From assembly GCA_002365855.1 (NCBI GenBank), contig DFAP01000106.1:1-42367 (forward strand): a stretch of DNA of 42,367 nt, read 5' to 3'. The first letter of the stretch is position 1. The number at the start of each line of letters is the position of its first letter. Position numbers and translations under genes: made by a program. Source of the DNA: Pelotomaculum sp. UBA3103 (GTDB lineage: Bacteria > Bacillota > Desulfotomaculia > Desulfotomaculales > Pelotomaculaceae). Below are positions 8,347-17,232 of this stretch, in pieces. Below the pieces are notes generated by a model. The model did not search any database, was not told where the DNA came from, and saw only the letters and a list, made by a program, of their open reading frames with translations.

Positions 8347-9411
8347 TTAAATTTTATTTTCCCTGTTGATCAAGCTCCGTCTCAGCTGTCCGCAGGCTGC
8401 GTCAATATCTGTACCCAGTTCCCTCCTGATGGTAACTGCTATGCCTTGCTTTTCAACAACATCTCTAAAAAGTTCTACCTGCTGCCTGGAGGGTGCTTTC
8501 ACGCCTCTCTCGGCAACAGGGTTGGCGGGTATCAGGTTGACATGGCACAGCATACCGGACAAGAGCCGCCCCAATTCAAGCGCGTGTTCACTGCCGTCAT
8601 TAACACCCGACAGCAGGGCATATTCAAATGTTATCCGCCTGCCGGTTTCTTTGATATAATACTGGCAAGCAGGCATTAGTTCTTTCAAAGGGTGTTTTTT
8701 ATTAACCGGAACCAGCAAGTCCCTCAGTGGATCGTTTGGCGCGTGCAGCGAAACGGCCAGAGTCAGGGGAAGTTTTTCTTCGGCAAGCCTGATCATTTCA
8801 GGGACAAGTCCGCATGTCGACAGGGTTATGTGCCGGCAACCTATGTTCAGGCCGTAAGGAGCAGTGATGTTTTTGATAAAAGTGAGGGTAGCGTTGAAGT
8901 TGTCAAGCGGCTCACCAGACCCCATTATGACCACATGACTGACACGTTTCCCGCTATCCTGCTGGATGCCCAGGACCTGGTCATATATCTCTCCTGGTGT
9001 TAAATTGCGCACCAGCCCGGTCAGCCCTGAAGCGCACAGGCAACATGCAAACCTGCATCCCACCTGAGTTGAAACGCAGGCTGAATTCCCGTAGTCATGC
9101 TTCATTAAAACGCTTTCAACCGCCTGCCCGTCATGAAGGCCAAACAGATATTTCACCGTGTCTTTTCTTTTAGAAATCCGCCTGATCATGATTTTCGGCC
9201 GGCTGATGCAGGCAGCCTCGTTAAGCCGTTCTCTTAAATCCAGTGGGAGGCTGGTCATATCATGGAAGGAAACAGATCCTTTTTTAAATATCCAATCAGC
9301 GACCTGCCTGGCACGATAATTTTCAACCCCGAGGCCTGTAATGAAAAAAATAAGTTCGGACAGGGTTAGATCTTTTAAATTAGGCTTAAATTTATTTATA
9401 TTCTGCATCAT
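8347..9411 (-). CDS. rlmN: Dual-specificity 23S rRNA/tRNA adenine-C2 methyltransferase RlmN
   Basis: Radical SAM enzyme that methylates C2 of A2503 in 23S rRNA and of A37 in some tRNAs. At 354 residues it has the radical SAM cluster C119-x3-C123-x2-C126, the SAM-binding GSGEPLDN motif, the HITLSTCGLVP segment and the C-terminal methyl-carrying cysteine C340 (in AACGQLRRS). Iron-sulfur dependence fits an anaerobe. It begins 1 nt after the rsmB stop codon, so the two rRNA methylases are co-transcribed, with the FHA genes following. Confidence 0.96.
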   Translation of the reverse strand: MMQNINKFKPNLKDLTLSELIFFITGLGVENYRARQVADWIFKKGSVSFHDMTSLPLDLRERLNEAACISRPKIMIRRISKRKDTVKYLFGLHDGQAVESVLMKHDYGNSACVSTQVGCRFACCLCASGLTGLVRNLTPGEIYDQVLGIQQDSGKRVSHVVIMGSGEPLDNFNATLTFIKNITAPYGLNIGCRHITLSTCGLVPEMIRLAEEKLPLTLAVSLHAPNDPLRDLLVPVNKKHPLKELMPACQYYIKETGRRITFEYALLSGVNDGSEHALELGRLLSGMLCHVNLIPANPVAERGVKAPSRQQVELFRDVVEKQGIAVTIRRELGTDIDAACGQLRRSLINRENKI

Positions 9412-9412
9412 T

Positions 9413-10774
9413 TTACCCGATCCCTTTTTTTCTCATTCGCGAGATAAAAAACCCATCCATTCCCTGTTTATTTGGCATTATCTGCAAATATCCCCGGGTC
9501 AGAGTGCCTTCATTTTCCAATCCCATTGGGATATATGGGGTAAGGTCTTCCGGTTCAAACTCGGGATGTTCCGCCAGGAAGTGTTCTACCTGCTCCAGGT
9601 TCTCTTCACGAGTGATGGTACAGGTGCTGTAAACAAGCACTCCGCCCTCCTTAACACAGTAGGAGGCGCCTTTTAGGATTTCACCCTGAAGCCTTACGAT
9701 TTCTGGCAACTGTTCAGGACCTTTGCGCCAGCGGGCATCAGGCCGCCGCCTGAGGACCCCCAGCCCGGAACAGGGGGCGTCCACCAGGATGAAGTCGGCA
9801 TAGTTGTGGAATTGAGACGGGAGATCCCTGGCATCTCCCGTCATCTCTTTGATTATGGTAACACCTAGACGGACATAGTTTTCTTTGATCAGCGCCATTT
9901 TGTGAGGATGGATGTCGAAAGCGCTAATTTCACCCTTGTCATCCATCAGCTGCGCCAGATGAGAAGCTTTTCCACCGGGTGCGCTGCAGGCATCAATAAC
10001 AGCAGCGCCAGGGAAAGGCGACACCGCTCTCCCGGCCAACATGGAACTCTCGTCTTGAACCTGAAACAGACCCTCCCTGAAAGAAACCAGGGAGCCCATG
10101 GAATAGAAGCCCTCTACTTTTAACCCCTCCGGGGCATAAGCCGTCTCAGAAACTACCAGCCCTTCACTCCTTAACCTTTCAGCGAGTTCGTTTCTGTCAA
10201 TCTTCAGAGTATTTGTCCGCACTGTAGTAGGGGCAGGCTCATTGTTAACACGGCACAGCTCAATAGTATTTTCCAGCCCGAATTCACTCAGCCAGCGTTC
10301 AACCAACCAGGCGGGATGTGAATATTTCAGAGAAATATGTTCCACCGGGCTTGCCGCCAGGTCAGGAAAGCTAATTTCGTTAATGCTGCGGGATACATTC
10401 CTGAGAACCCCGTTTACAAATTTTACCGATCCGGAATGACTGTGCCTGCGGGCCATTTCAGTACTTTCATTGCAAGCGGCTGAAGGGGGCACCTTATCCA
10501 GAAACATCAACTGGTAGACACCGAGCCGTAGTATGTTTCGAACTGTAGAAGTCTGGGAGTCCAGCGGCTTTTTAATAAACTTGGCCAAAACCCAGTCCAG
10601 TGTATTCAGCGTCCTCAGTGTACCGTAAACAAGCTCTGTGACAAAGGCCCGGTCAAGTTTACCGGGCCGGTATTTTTCAAGGATATGGTTCAAAGCCAGG
10701 TTGGCAAATGCTCCGTTTTCTTCCACTGAGGCCAGCACTTTAAGCGCCATCTCCCTGGCTGTTATTTTAGACAA
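9413..10774 (-). CDS. rsmB: 16S rRNA m5C967 methyltransferase RsmB
   Basis: Methylates cytosine 967 of 16S rRNA. The 453-residue protein has an N-terminal NusB-like RNA-binding domain (about 1-140), then a SAM methyltransferase domain with DACSAPGGKASHLA (motif I), the DAPCSGLGVLRRRPD motif IV cysteine and the VYSTCTI motif VI nucleophile, as in two-cysteine RNA m5C methylases. Start is a TTG with GGGTGAG about 7 nt upstream, 20 nt after the DUF116 gene. Neighbouring def, fmt and priA make the order common to Firmicutes. Confidence 0.95.
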   Translation of the reverse strand: MSKITAREMALKVLASVEENGAFANLALNHILEKYRPGKLDRAFVTELVYGTLRTLNTLDWVLAKFIKKPLDSQTSTVRNILRLGVYQLMFLDKVPPSAACNESTEMARRHSHSGSVKFVNGVLRNVSRSINEISFPDLAASPVEHISLKYSHPAWLVERWLSEFGLENTIELCRVNNEPAPTTVRTNTLKIDRNELAERLRSEGLVVSETAYAPEGLKVEGFYSMGSLVSFREGLFQVQDESSMLAGRAVSPFPGAAVIDACSAPGGKASHLAQLMDDKGEISAFDIHPHKMALIKENYVRLGVTIIKEMTGDARDLPSQFHNYADFILVDAPCSGLGVLRRRPDARWRKGPEQLPEIVRLQGEILKGASYCVKEGGVLVYSTCTITREENLEQVEHFLAEHPEFEPEDLTPYIPMGLENEGTLTRGYLQIMPNKQGMDGFFISRMRKKGIG

Positions 10775-10794
10775 TATCAGCTCACCCTTTCACG

Positions 10795-11688
10795 TCAACC
10801 GTTGCGCACACCCACGGGCAGGTCTGTTTCACGCCTTCTGGATTTTATGCCCGATCCGGCGTCTTTTAATTCCTTTGGAGCAATTCCCCCGTCTGCTGAT
10901 ACCATGCCTGGAATATATTTCTCTTCAACAAAAAAACGAATTGCTTCTTCAACTTTTGGTATTTTAATCTGGGTATTAAAGCAGGGGCCAAAAGGTCGAT
11001 CGTTTGTCACGCCTAGCACAGGTATGGGATTTGAGTCCTGGATCCCACTGGTCAGGTCTCGTTCACAGGCAATGGCGACAATGGCGCGAGGATGATATTC
11101 TTGAACGAATTTGCGCGCCAGGGTGCCTCCGGTAGCTATGCCAACCTTTATACCATACGCGTCCCTTAAATCCAACAACTCGCTGACGGGACAGGCGCCA
11201 CATCGCCGGCAGTTATTAATATTAACAGTAATTTTATGGGGGCAGTCACTTTTTTGAAGGCAGTGCGGGGCCAAAAGCAGCAATTGGGATGGAATTAATT
11301 TAAGTGCTTTTGACTTCACCAGGTCATTGTTTACTTCAATAAAGGAACTTTTTATCTTGTCCTTGTCAATGTGAATCATTCCGCCGATGGCCAGCGCGAT
11401 GGGAAAGAAAATATTAACCGCCACCCGCATCGGCCCATGCAGGGCAGTAATATCCTTGGCATAAAGGATAGTCAAAACTATACCCCCGATACCGAACGCG
11501 GCCACAACCATGCCGCCAACCAGCAGGCCCGCCAGGAGGAGAAGCAGCATCTGGTCAAATACTGTCCTGGAAGGGTTGACAGCCAGGTACCAGATCCCGG
11601 CTAAGAGCAACCCTGCGGCCAAAACACTAATACCCAAAAGCCCCACAAAAAGCCTCTTGCGCACTGGAATAAAATTTTTCATTTTCAA
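10795..11688 (-). CDS. DUF116 family membrane protein with cysteine cluster
   Basis: Conserved protein of unknown function. Three hydrophobic helices occupy residues about 13-110 (two in a tight pair, plus one near AVNIFFPIALAIGG). The C-terminal cytoplasmic part carries cysteines in HCLQKSDCPHKI, CRRCGACP, IACERD and FGPCFN, a spacing that suggests a metal or Fe-S site. The TTG start is supported by GGAGG eight bases upstream; the in-frame ATG two codons later is too far from that site. The gene sits between fmt and rsmB, where DUF116 genes are commonly found in this lineage. No function is claimed. Confidence 0.85.
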   Translation of the reverse strand: MKMKNFIPVRKRLFVGLLGISVLAAGLLLAGIWYLAVNPSRTVFDQMLLLLLAGLLVGGMVVAAFGIGGIVLTILYAKDITALHGPMRVAVNIFFPIALAIGGMIHIDKDKIKSSFIEVNNDLVKSKALKLIPSQLLLLAPHCLQKSDCPHKITVNINNCRRCGACPVSELLDLRDAYGIKVGIATGGTLARKFVQEYHPRAIVAIACERDLTSGIQDSNPIPVLGVTNDRPFGPCFNTQIKIPKVEEAIRFFVEEKYIPGMVSADGGIAPKELKDAGSGIKSRRRETDLPVGVRNG

Positions 11689-11692
11689 TGAT

Positions 11693-11707
11693 ATCGCCTC
11701 CGGCGAT
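11693..11707 (-). promoter_or_regulatory. Hairpin enclosing the ribosome binding site of the DUF116 gene
   Basis: A 6-bp perfect stem (11693-11698 with 11702-11707, 3-nt loop) includes most of the GGAGG Shine-Dalgarno of the following gene, so the site would be partly hidden when folded. The stem is short and could be coincidental, but its position suggests translational control or dependence on ribosomes arriving from fmt. Confidence 0.35.
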
Positions 11708-11771
11708 GCTGTATTAGCTGCACTCGCGCCAGAAAATCCCTCAGGATATCAAACACGGCAAACTCTCGGCA

Positions 11772-12719
11772 TTAGTCCACAAGGTCAGGCGACCCCAGTA
11801 CCGTGCCCGCAGGCACCGGTTTGCCTCTTAAAAAGTCGTCCACAGAAAGCCGCTTGGCGCCCTGCAGCTGCAGCTCGGTTATATTGATCCTGCCTGCGCC
11901 GGTACACACGGTAATGCCTTCCCTGCCGCTATACAATACCTGCCCGGGTTGACCCGTAGTCTCCCCCACATCTTTTACAACAGCACCCCATATTTTAAGA
12001 ACCTTTCCAAATAAGCTTGTCCGCGCTCCAGGCCAGGGATTCATACCCCTGATGTGATTATTAATGTCCCGGGCGGGCCTGTCCCAAACGATCAGTTCAT
12101 CCTCAGCCTTCAGCAATGGCGCGTAAGAGGCGCTGTCCGGCTGCCGTATCCTGGGAGCTTTTCCATGCGCGATCAGGTCTATGGTTTCAACCAGCAATCG
12201 CGCTCCCAAAACAGCCAACCGGTCATGTACGATACCCACGTTATCTTGATCGTCAATTTGGACTGCTTGCTGAAGAATCATGTCACCTGTGTCAAGACCC
12301 TCATCTATGTACATGGTAGTTACACCTGTTTCTTTCTCTCCATTGATTACCGCCCAATGTATAGGGGCAGCGCCGCGGTAACTTGGCAGCAGTGAAGCAT
12401 GGACGTTAACGCAACCGTATCTGGGAATAGATAAAATATCCGGAGGTAATATTCGGCCAAAAGCTACAACCGCGATCACCTCGGGAGCAAATCCCCTTAG
12501 CAGTTCGATAAAATCCTCATCCCTAATCCGGAGAGGTTGAAAAACAGGCAATTTGTAAGATCGTGCCAGTTCTTTAACCGGTGGCGGCGCTTCTTTTTTA
12601 CCCCTGCCCTTGGGCCGGTCGGGCTGAGTCACAACAGCAGCAAGGTCATGGCCTTTTTCCACCAGGGCCTGCAGCGAGGGTACTGCAAAAGACGGTGTAC
12701 CCATAAACACAATACGCAT
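11772..12719 (-). CDS. fmt: Methionyl-tRNA formyltransferase
   Basis: Transfers a formyl group from 10-formyltetrahydrofolate to initiator Met-tRNA. The 315-residue protein has the catalytic triad of the formyltransferase fold: N105-x-H107 in NVHASLLPSYRG and D143 in GLDTGDM. It also has the tRNA-binding loop region (RPKGRGKKEAPPPV) and a C-terminal OB-like domain. It starts 2 nt after the def stop codon. def-fmt is a classic pairing: one enzyme adds and the other removes the N-terminal formyl group. Confidence 0.97.
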   Translation of the reverse strand: MRIVFMGTPSFAVPSLQALVEKGHDLAAVVTQPDRPKGRGKKEAPPPVKELARSYKLPVFQPLRIRDEDFIELLRGFAPEVIAVVAFGRILPPDILSIPRYGCVNVHASLLPSYRGAAPIHWAVINGEKETGVTTMYIDEGLDTGDMILQQAVQIDDQDNVGIVHDRLAVLGARLLVETIDLIAHGKAPRIRQPDSASYAPLLKAEDELIVWDRPARDINNHIRGMNPWPGARTSLFGKVLKIWGAVVKDVGETTGQPGQVLYSGREGITVCTGAGRINITELQLQGAKRLSVDDFLRGKPVPAGTVLGSPDLVD

Positions 12720-12721
12720 AA

Positions 12722-13195
12722 CTATCGCTGTTCCTCTTTTTGTTTAATTTTCCGGACATTATCTGCTTTATCGATAAAGAGAATACCGTTTAGATGGTCA
12801 ACCTCATGTTGTACGGCCCTGGCCAGGTAGCCGTTCGCCTTAAAGACCTGTTCTTTGCCATGCCGGTCCAAACATTTAACTTCAACGGAAGAAGCGCGGG
12901 CAACATCCCCCATAAGTCCGGGGATACTGAGACAACCTTCGGTATCGGTATCTTGTCCGGCAAAATTAAAAAGCTCTGGATTTATCATCTCCACCAGGCC
13001 CTCACCCACATCCACCACGACCACCCGCTTGGACACCCCGATTTGTGGGGCAGCCAGGCCAACGCCTCTGAAATGATGCATGGTTTCGGTCATGTTGTTA
13101 AGGAGCTTGATAATATTTGGAGTAATTTTCGGCACTGCCCGGGCCTTTTCCCTAAGTATATCATCGCCCATTTCAACAATTTTATAAACCGCCAA
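12722..13195 (-). CDS. def: Peptide deformylase
   Basis: Metal hydrolase that removes the formyl group from nascent proteins. All three family motifs are present: GVGLAAPQ (44-51), EGCLS with metal ligand C89, and H130-E-V-D-H134. At 157 residues and with these motifs it resembles type I enzymes. The TTG start is supported by an AAAGGAG element about 9 nt upstream. It sits between priA (20 nt upstream) and fmt. Confidence 0.97.
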   Translation of the reverse strand: MAVYKIVEMGDDILREKARAVPKITPNIIKLLNNMTETMHHFRGVGLAAPQIGVSKRVVVVDVGEGLVEMINPELFNFAGQDTDTEGCLSIPGLMGDVARASSVEVKCLDRHGKEQVFKANGYLARAVQHEVDHLNGILFIDKADNVRKIKQKEEQR

Positions 13196-13215
13196 GTAGC
13201 CTTCTCCTTTCTATT

Positions 13216-15462
13216 TTAAAACATCCCTTGAGGATTAATGTCTACGTTTACCACCAGTTTGAAAGGTGGTCGTTTACTCTCCAAATTGCTCAGCACTTTT
13301 CTGATTACATCTCTTAATGAACTGCGCTGCGGCCCCTTAAGCACCAACTGCCAGCGGTATTGCCCTTTTATCCTGCTCAAAGGCGCCGGAGCAGGACCCA
13401 GTATGTCGACCGCAAAACTGCCGGTGGTAATAACCCTCTCAAGCAGTTCCCGGACCTGTTCGGCTCCCTTTTTGACTTCATCTTCTGCTGCATGTGTAAA
13501 CAGCAGTCTTGCCAGGTGACTGAACGGTGGGTAGCCCAACGCGCGCCTTAGCATCAATTCGCTGCGGTAAAAACCCTCACAGTCATGCGCTGCAGCAGAA
13601 GTTATACTGTAATGTTCCGGGCTATAAGTTTGGACCAGCACCTCTCCTGGCAGGCTGCCACGCCCTGTCCTGCCCGCTACCTGGGTCAATAGCTGGAAAG
13701 TCCGCTCGGCCGCTCTGAAATCCGGCATATAGAGGGTGGAATCTGCGTTAATTACGCCAACCAGGGTAATATCCGGCAGATCCAGGCCCTTGGCAATCAT
13801 CTGTGTGCCAATTAAGATATCTGCCTGCCCTTTGCGAAAAGCATTAAATATTCTTTCGTGCGAACCTTTGCGGGACGTGGTGTCGCTGTCCATGCGCACG
13901 ATCCGTGCCCGTGGAAAAAGCCTGTGAGCCTCTTCTTCCACCTTTTGTGTGCCTGCGCCAAATTGTCGGATATAGTCGCTGCCGCAGCCAGGGCAAAGTG
14001 CGGGCAGGGATGATGTATAATTGCAGTAGTGACAGCGAAGCAGTCCCACCAGATGGTAGGTAAGTGATATATCACAATGGGGGCATTTTAAAACCAGGCC
14101 GCATTCACGGCATACCACAAATGTAGTATAACCGCGCCTGTTTAAAAACAAAAGGGTCTGCTCTCCTTTTTCTAAACGCTCATTGACAGCTGCTTCCAGG
14201 CAGCGGCTGAAGATACTCCTGTTACCATTTTTAATCTCCGCCCTCAGATCGATTATCCGCACCGGTGGCAGAGGCCGTTTATCTATTCTATGAGAAAGTG
14301 TCAAAAGCTGGTACGGGCCTAAAGAAGAGGCTCTAAACTGAGACTCCAGAGATGGTGTCGCGCTGCCGAGAACAACAACAGCATTTGAAAGCAGGGCCCT
14401 TTTAAGCGCCACCTCCCGAGCGTGATAGCGCAGATGGTCGTCCTGTTTATATGAAGGTTCGTGCTCTTCGTCCAGGATAAAAATCCCGGGCTGTGTAAAT
14501 GGGGCAAAAACTGCTGAACGTGTTCCCAGCACCACAGGAGCGTGGCCTTCCTTGATTCTCCGCCACTCGTCATATCTCTCTCCTCCGGATAACGAGCTGT
14601 GCAAAACCGCGACCTGGTCGCCAAACCTCTTCCGGAAGAGCTCTACCATTTGAGGAGTCAAGGATATTTCCGGAACCAGCGCCGCTGCCTGGCGTCCGGT
14701 TCGCAGGGCCGCAGCTATGGCCTGCAGGTAAACCTCGGTTTTGCCGCTGCCGGTAACACCGTGCAGCAGGAATGCAAGAAATTTATTGTCTGCCAGACCA
14801 TCAGATATCCGTTTCAAGGCCGCAGCCTGCTCCAGGTTAAGCTCAAGACAATCACTTCTACCCATATATTCTGCCGGCTTGCCGGTCAAACGCAGCTGCT
14901 TACTGCTGGTAGAATTAAGCAACCCTTTCCTGACTAAAATATCTACGGTAGCAACCGAGACACACGCGGCAGCGGCCAGTTCGCTTCGCTTTAATCCCGG
15001 GCAGTTCACAGCTTGTCTTAAAGCCGCCGCCTGCTTTGGGAAGCGGTCAGCCATAGAGGTTAATATATCTCCAGCTTCACTAACCGGGAGAGATGCGCTG
15101 AGCAGCTTCACCTCACGGTGACCTTTAATACCCAACCGCGGTGACAGTATCCGTGCAAGCGCCTCGGATGTACCGCAAAGATAGTTTTCCGCCATCCAGC
15201 GGGCTAACACTAAGAGCTCCGGTGTCAACACAGGATCTGCATCAAGTACTCCCGCTATATTCTTTAATTTAACCTTTTCCACCGGCTGCCCGAAACTGGC
15301 GACATAGCCCGCCAGCTTTCTCCCACCAAAAGGAACAAGTACCCTGGAACCTACTGTTACTATATCTTTGAATTCAGGAGGAATGCAGTAATGAAAGACA
15401 CGATCAGTTCTGATAGCGTTGAGATCAACAATTATCTCAGCAATAAGGCCGCTTTGCTCCAT
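13216..15462 (-). CDS. priA: Primosomal protein N' (replication restart helicase PriA)
   Basis: 3'-to-5' DNA helicase that reloads the replisome at stalled forks. The 748-residue protein has an N-terminal DNA-binding domain (RVFHYCIPPEF, VLVPFGGRKLAGYV), Walker A GVTGSGKTEVYL, the DEEH box (ILDEEHEPSYKQ), a zinc-binding insertion with two pairs of CxxC (CRECGLVLKCPHC and CHYCNY...CPGC), helicase motifs IV-VI (QMIAKGLDLPDITLV, QVAGRTGRG), and the C-terminal domain. I start at the ATG at 15462, which has GGAGG six bases upstream; the longer open frame to 15546 runs through the promoter region. Confidence 0.96.
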   Translation of the reverse strand: MEQSGLIAEIIVDLNAIRTDRVFHYCIPPEFKDIVTVGSRVLVPFGGRKLAGYVASFGQPVEKVKLKNIAGVLDADPVLTPELLVLARWMAENYLCGTSEALARILSPRLGIKGHREVKLLSASLPVSEAGDILTSMADRFPKQAAALRQAVNCPGLKRSELAAAACVSVATVDILVRKGLLNSTSSKQLRLTGKPAEYMGRSDCLELNLEQAAALKRISDGLADNKFLAFLLHGVTGSGKTEVYLQAIAAALRTGRQAAALVPEISLTPQMVELFRKRFGDQVAVLHSSLSGGERYDEWRRIKEGHAPVVLGTRSAVFAPFTQPGIFILDEEHEPSYKQDDHLRYHAREVALKRALLSNAVVVLGSATPSLESQFRASSLGPYQLLTLSHRIDKRPLPPVRIIDLRAEIKNGNRSIFSRCLEAAVNERLEKGEQTLLFLNRRGYTTFVVCRECGLVLKCPHCDISLTYHLVGLLRCHYCNYTSSLPALCPGCGSDYIRQFGAGTQKVEEEAHRLFPRARIVRMDSDTTSRKGSHERIFNAFRKGQADILIGTQMIAKGLDLPDITLVGVINADSTLYMPDFRAAERTFQLLTQVAGRTGRGSLPGEVLVQTYSPEHYSITSAAAHDCEGFYRSELMLRRALGYPPFSHLARLLFTHAAEDEVKKGAEQVRELLERVITTGSFAVDILGPAPAPLSRIKGQYRWQLVLKGPQRSSLRDVIRKVLSNLESKRPPFKLVVNVDINPQGMF

Positions 15463-15499
15463 TATATCCTCCAAAGGAAATCTTAACAAATCATACTTT

Positions 15500-15508
15500 A
15501 TTATAACA
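15500..15508 (-). promoter_or_regulatory. Extended -10 promoter upstream of priA
   Basis: On the minus strand the sequence reads TGTTATAAT, a perfect extended -10 element (TG-n-TATAAT), about 40 nt before the priA start. The -35 region is poor (TTTTTA at 17-bp spacing). It lies just downstream of a hairpin that may end the coaBC transcript, so priA-def-fmt and the genes beyond may be a separate transcription unit. Confidence 0.5.
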
Positions 15509-15532
15509 AAAATGAACCCGTCTAAAAAGAAC

Positions 15533-15553
15533 ATGCTGCGCGGCACGCAGCAT
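15533..15553. terminator. Terminator-like hairpin between coaBC and priA
   Basis: A perfect 8-bp GC-rich stem with a 5-nt loop. On the plus strand it is followed after a few bases by a run of T (15559-15565). On the minus strand, the direction of the flanking genes, it is followed by GTTCTTTTTAG. It is likely an intrinsic terminator that also separates coaBC from priA. Confidence 0.6.
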
Positions 15554-15604
15554 TGAGATTTTTTTACAAGTCTTAGACGCTGTTGCTGAAGGTAGCAAGC
15601 AGCC

Positions 15605-15617
15605 GGGGAATGTCCCC
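15605..15617. repeat. Short REP-like palindrome (GGGGA-ATG-TCCCC)
   Basis: A 5-bp perfect inverted repeat with a 3-nt spacer, starting a few bases beyond the coaBC stop codon. It reads TTGGGGACATTCCCCGG on the minus strand. Palindromes of the GGGGAC-n-GTCCCC type are, as I recall, widespread intergenic repeats in Clostridia and associated with REP-type (Y1/RAYT) transposases. Only one copy is present in this window, so repeat status is not shown here. Confidence 0.4.
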
Positions 15618-15620
15618 AAT

Positions 15621-16820
15621 TTACCTTTTATTGCGTGTAGCTACAGCCTGGTCCAGGATCCGGTGGGCTAACTCCAATTTACTCATCAACAGCAACGGCT
15701 CCACACGCCCGTCAGGATATACCAGAGATACTTTATTTGTATCTACTCCAAAGCCTGCTCCGGCTTGGGTCACGTCATTCGCCACCAGTAAATCCAGGTT
15801 TTTATCCTTCACTTTTATTCTGGCGTTATCCTCAACATCTTTCGTTTCAGCGGCAAAGCCAACTAAAATCTGGCGGTTCTTTCTCTTACCCAGCTCCGCC
15901 AGGATATCAGGGTTCCGCTCCAACTCTAGTGTAAGTTGGTGCCCGTGCTTCTTGATCTTATGGCTGGATACATTTTTAGGTCTGTAGTCAGCTACAGCCG
16001 CAGATTTAACAACCAGGTCGACGCTGTCAAAATACTCCATAACAGCATCGTACATCTGACACGCGGTTTCTACAACAATAAATTCCACCCCTTGAGGTGG
16101 TTTCAGCGCTGTAGGTCCGCTTATCAAAATTACCCTTGCCCCTCTTTGCCTGGCCGCGTATGCTACAGCGTAACCCATCTTGCCTGAACTGCGGTTACCC
16201 AGGTAGCGCACCGGATCAATAGGCTCCAGGGTCGGCCCGGCAGTAACCATCACGGTAAGGTCCCGCATCTCCCCGCCAGGAGCAAGAATGCCTTTAATCA
16301 TTCCCATAACTTCATCTAGTTCAGCCAGCCTTCCGCGGCCACGGGCGCCGCAAGCCAACTTCCCTTCGCCCGGGTCGACAAAATAATAGCCCAGGTCCTT
16401 TAAAGCCGATATGTTGCGCTGAACAACCCGGTTCATATACATGTTGACGTTCATAGCAGGGCAGAACAGCACCGGGCAAGTGGCTGCCATAATCACAGTT
16501 GAAAGAAGATCATCAGCAATACCACCCGCCACCTTGCCTAAGATGTTTGCGGTAGCAGGAACTACTACAATTAATTCCGACTGAGCTGCCAGTTCTATGT
16601 GCTGAACAGTCTCTAAACCAGTACGATCAAATAAATCCAGGTAAACCGGCCGGCCTGAAAGAACATTAAATGTGAGCGGCCGGATAAACTCCTGGGCAGA
16701 CCGGGTCATAATCACATAAGGCTCCGCCCCGGCGGACTTAAGGTCGCTTACTAATTGGACAGCCTTATATGCAGCTATACCTCCGGTGACACCCACAGTA
16801 ATTACTTTTCCGGCCAGCAT
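15621..16820 (-). CDS. coaBC: Bifunctional phosphopantothenoylcysteine decarboxylase / phosphopantothenate-cysteine ligase
   Basis: Catalyses two steps of coenzyme A synthesis: ligation of cysteine to 4'-phosphopantothenate, then FMN-dependent decarboxylation. The N-terminal CoaC half has GVTGGIAAYKA, the active-site histidine in TVQHIELAAQ and the PAMNVNMY motif. The CoaB half begins near TVMVTAGPTLEPIDPVR and contains NRSSGKMGYA and VKSAAVADYRP. The start at 16820 is an ATG with a GGGGGGG ribosome site 6 nt upstream and gives the canonical MLAGKVITVGVTGG N-terminus (399 residues). It follows rpoZ, the usual Firmicute order gmk-rpoZ-coaBC-priA. Confidence 0.96.
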   Translation of the reverse strand: MLAGKVITVGVTGGIAAYKAVQLVSDLKSAGAEPYVIMTRSAQEFIRPLTFNVLSGRPVYLDLFDRTGLETVQHIELAAQSELIVVVPATANILGKVAGGIADDLLSTVIMAATCPVLFCPAMNVNMYMNRVVQRNISALKDLGYYFVDPGEGKLACGARGRGRLAELDEVMGMIKGILAPGGEMRDLTVMVTAGPTLEPIDPVRYLGNRSSGKMGYAVAYAARQRGARVILISGPTALKPPQGVEFIVVETACQMYDAVMEYFDSVDLVVKSAAVADYRPKNVSSHKIKKHGHQLTLELERNPDILAELGKRKNRQILVGFAAETKDVEDNARIKVKDKNLDLLVANDVTQAGAGFGVDTNKVSLVYPDGRVEPLLLMSKLELAHRILDQAVATRNKR

Positions 16821-16959
16821 GACGTTCCCCCCCGAATAGTACACCTGTCAGGATAACACGGGATAAACCTGTTATGACTATGTTTAACTTAATTTTATTT
16901 AGCTTTAAACAGGCCAAAAAATGACCTGCGGTATATCTGTCAATAGTCACTATAGCCAG

Positions 16960-17166
16960 TCACTTCAAATCCAACCTGGCCTTTTTGAAGATAACCTTGT
17001 TTTGGGCAATTTCCAACAAGGCGGCCGTCACAGGCTTAATGGCAGCGCCATCGCCCATGCCGCTTCCTTTTTCGGTAAGTGTTCTGGCCCGTTTTGCCGC
17101 AACTACCACCAGAGTATACCGGCTATCTACCTTTTTCATAAGTTCATCTATCGTTGGTTGGATCAT
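16960..17166 (-). CDS. rpoZ: RNA polymerase omega subunit
   Basis: Small subunit that helps fold and assemble the RNA polymerase beta' subunit. The 68-residue sequence has the family pattern [27 protein letters not shown] and [15 protein letters not shown]. The ATG at 17166 has GGAGGG six bases upstream; an upstream extension to 17205 is open but lacks conservation. Flanked by gmk and coaBC, as in most Firmicutes. Confidence 0.93.
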   Translation of the reverse strand: MIQPTIDELMKKVDSRYTLVVVAAKRARTLTEKGSGMGDGAAIKPVTAALLEIAQNKVIFKKARLDLK

Positions 17167-17232
17167 GGCTACCCTCCACTTCCAAGCTACCTGGAAAATA
17201 GTCACTTTTAAGTACTTAGTAATCCCGGCAGG

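Noticed and set aside
15463..15546. Longer N-terminus of PriA
   Set aside because: The frame is open to 15546, but that region contains the extended -10 promoter and the strong ribosome site sits at the 15462 ATG.
16911..16931. Terminator between rpoZ and coaBC
   Set aside because: CAGGTC can pair with GGCCTG through one G-U pair, but the stem is short and the following U tract is only three bases long.
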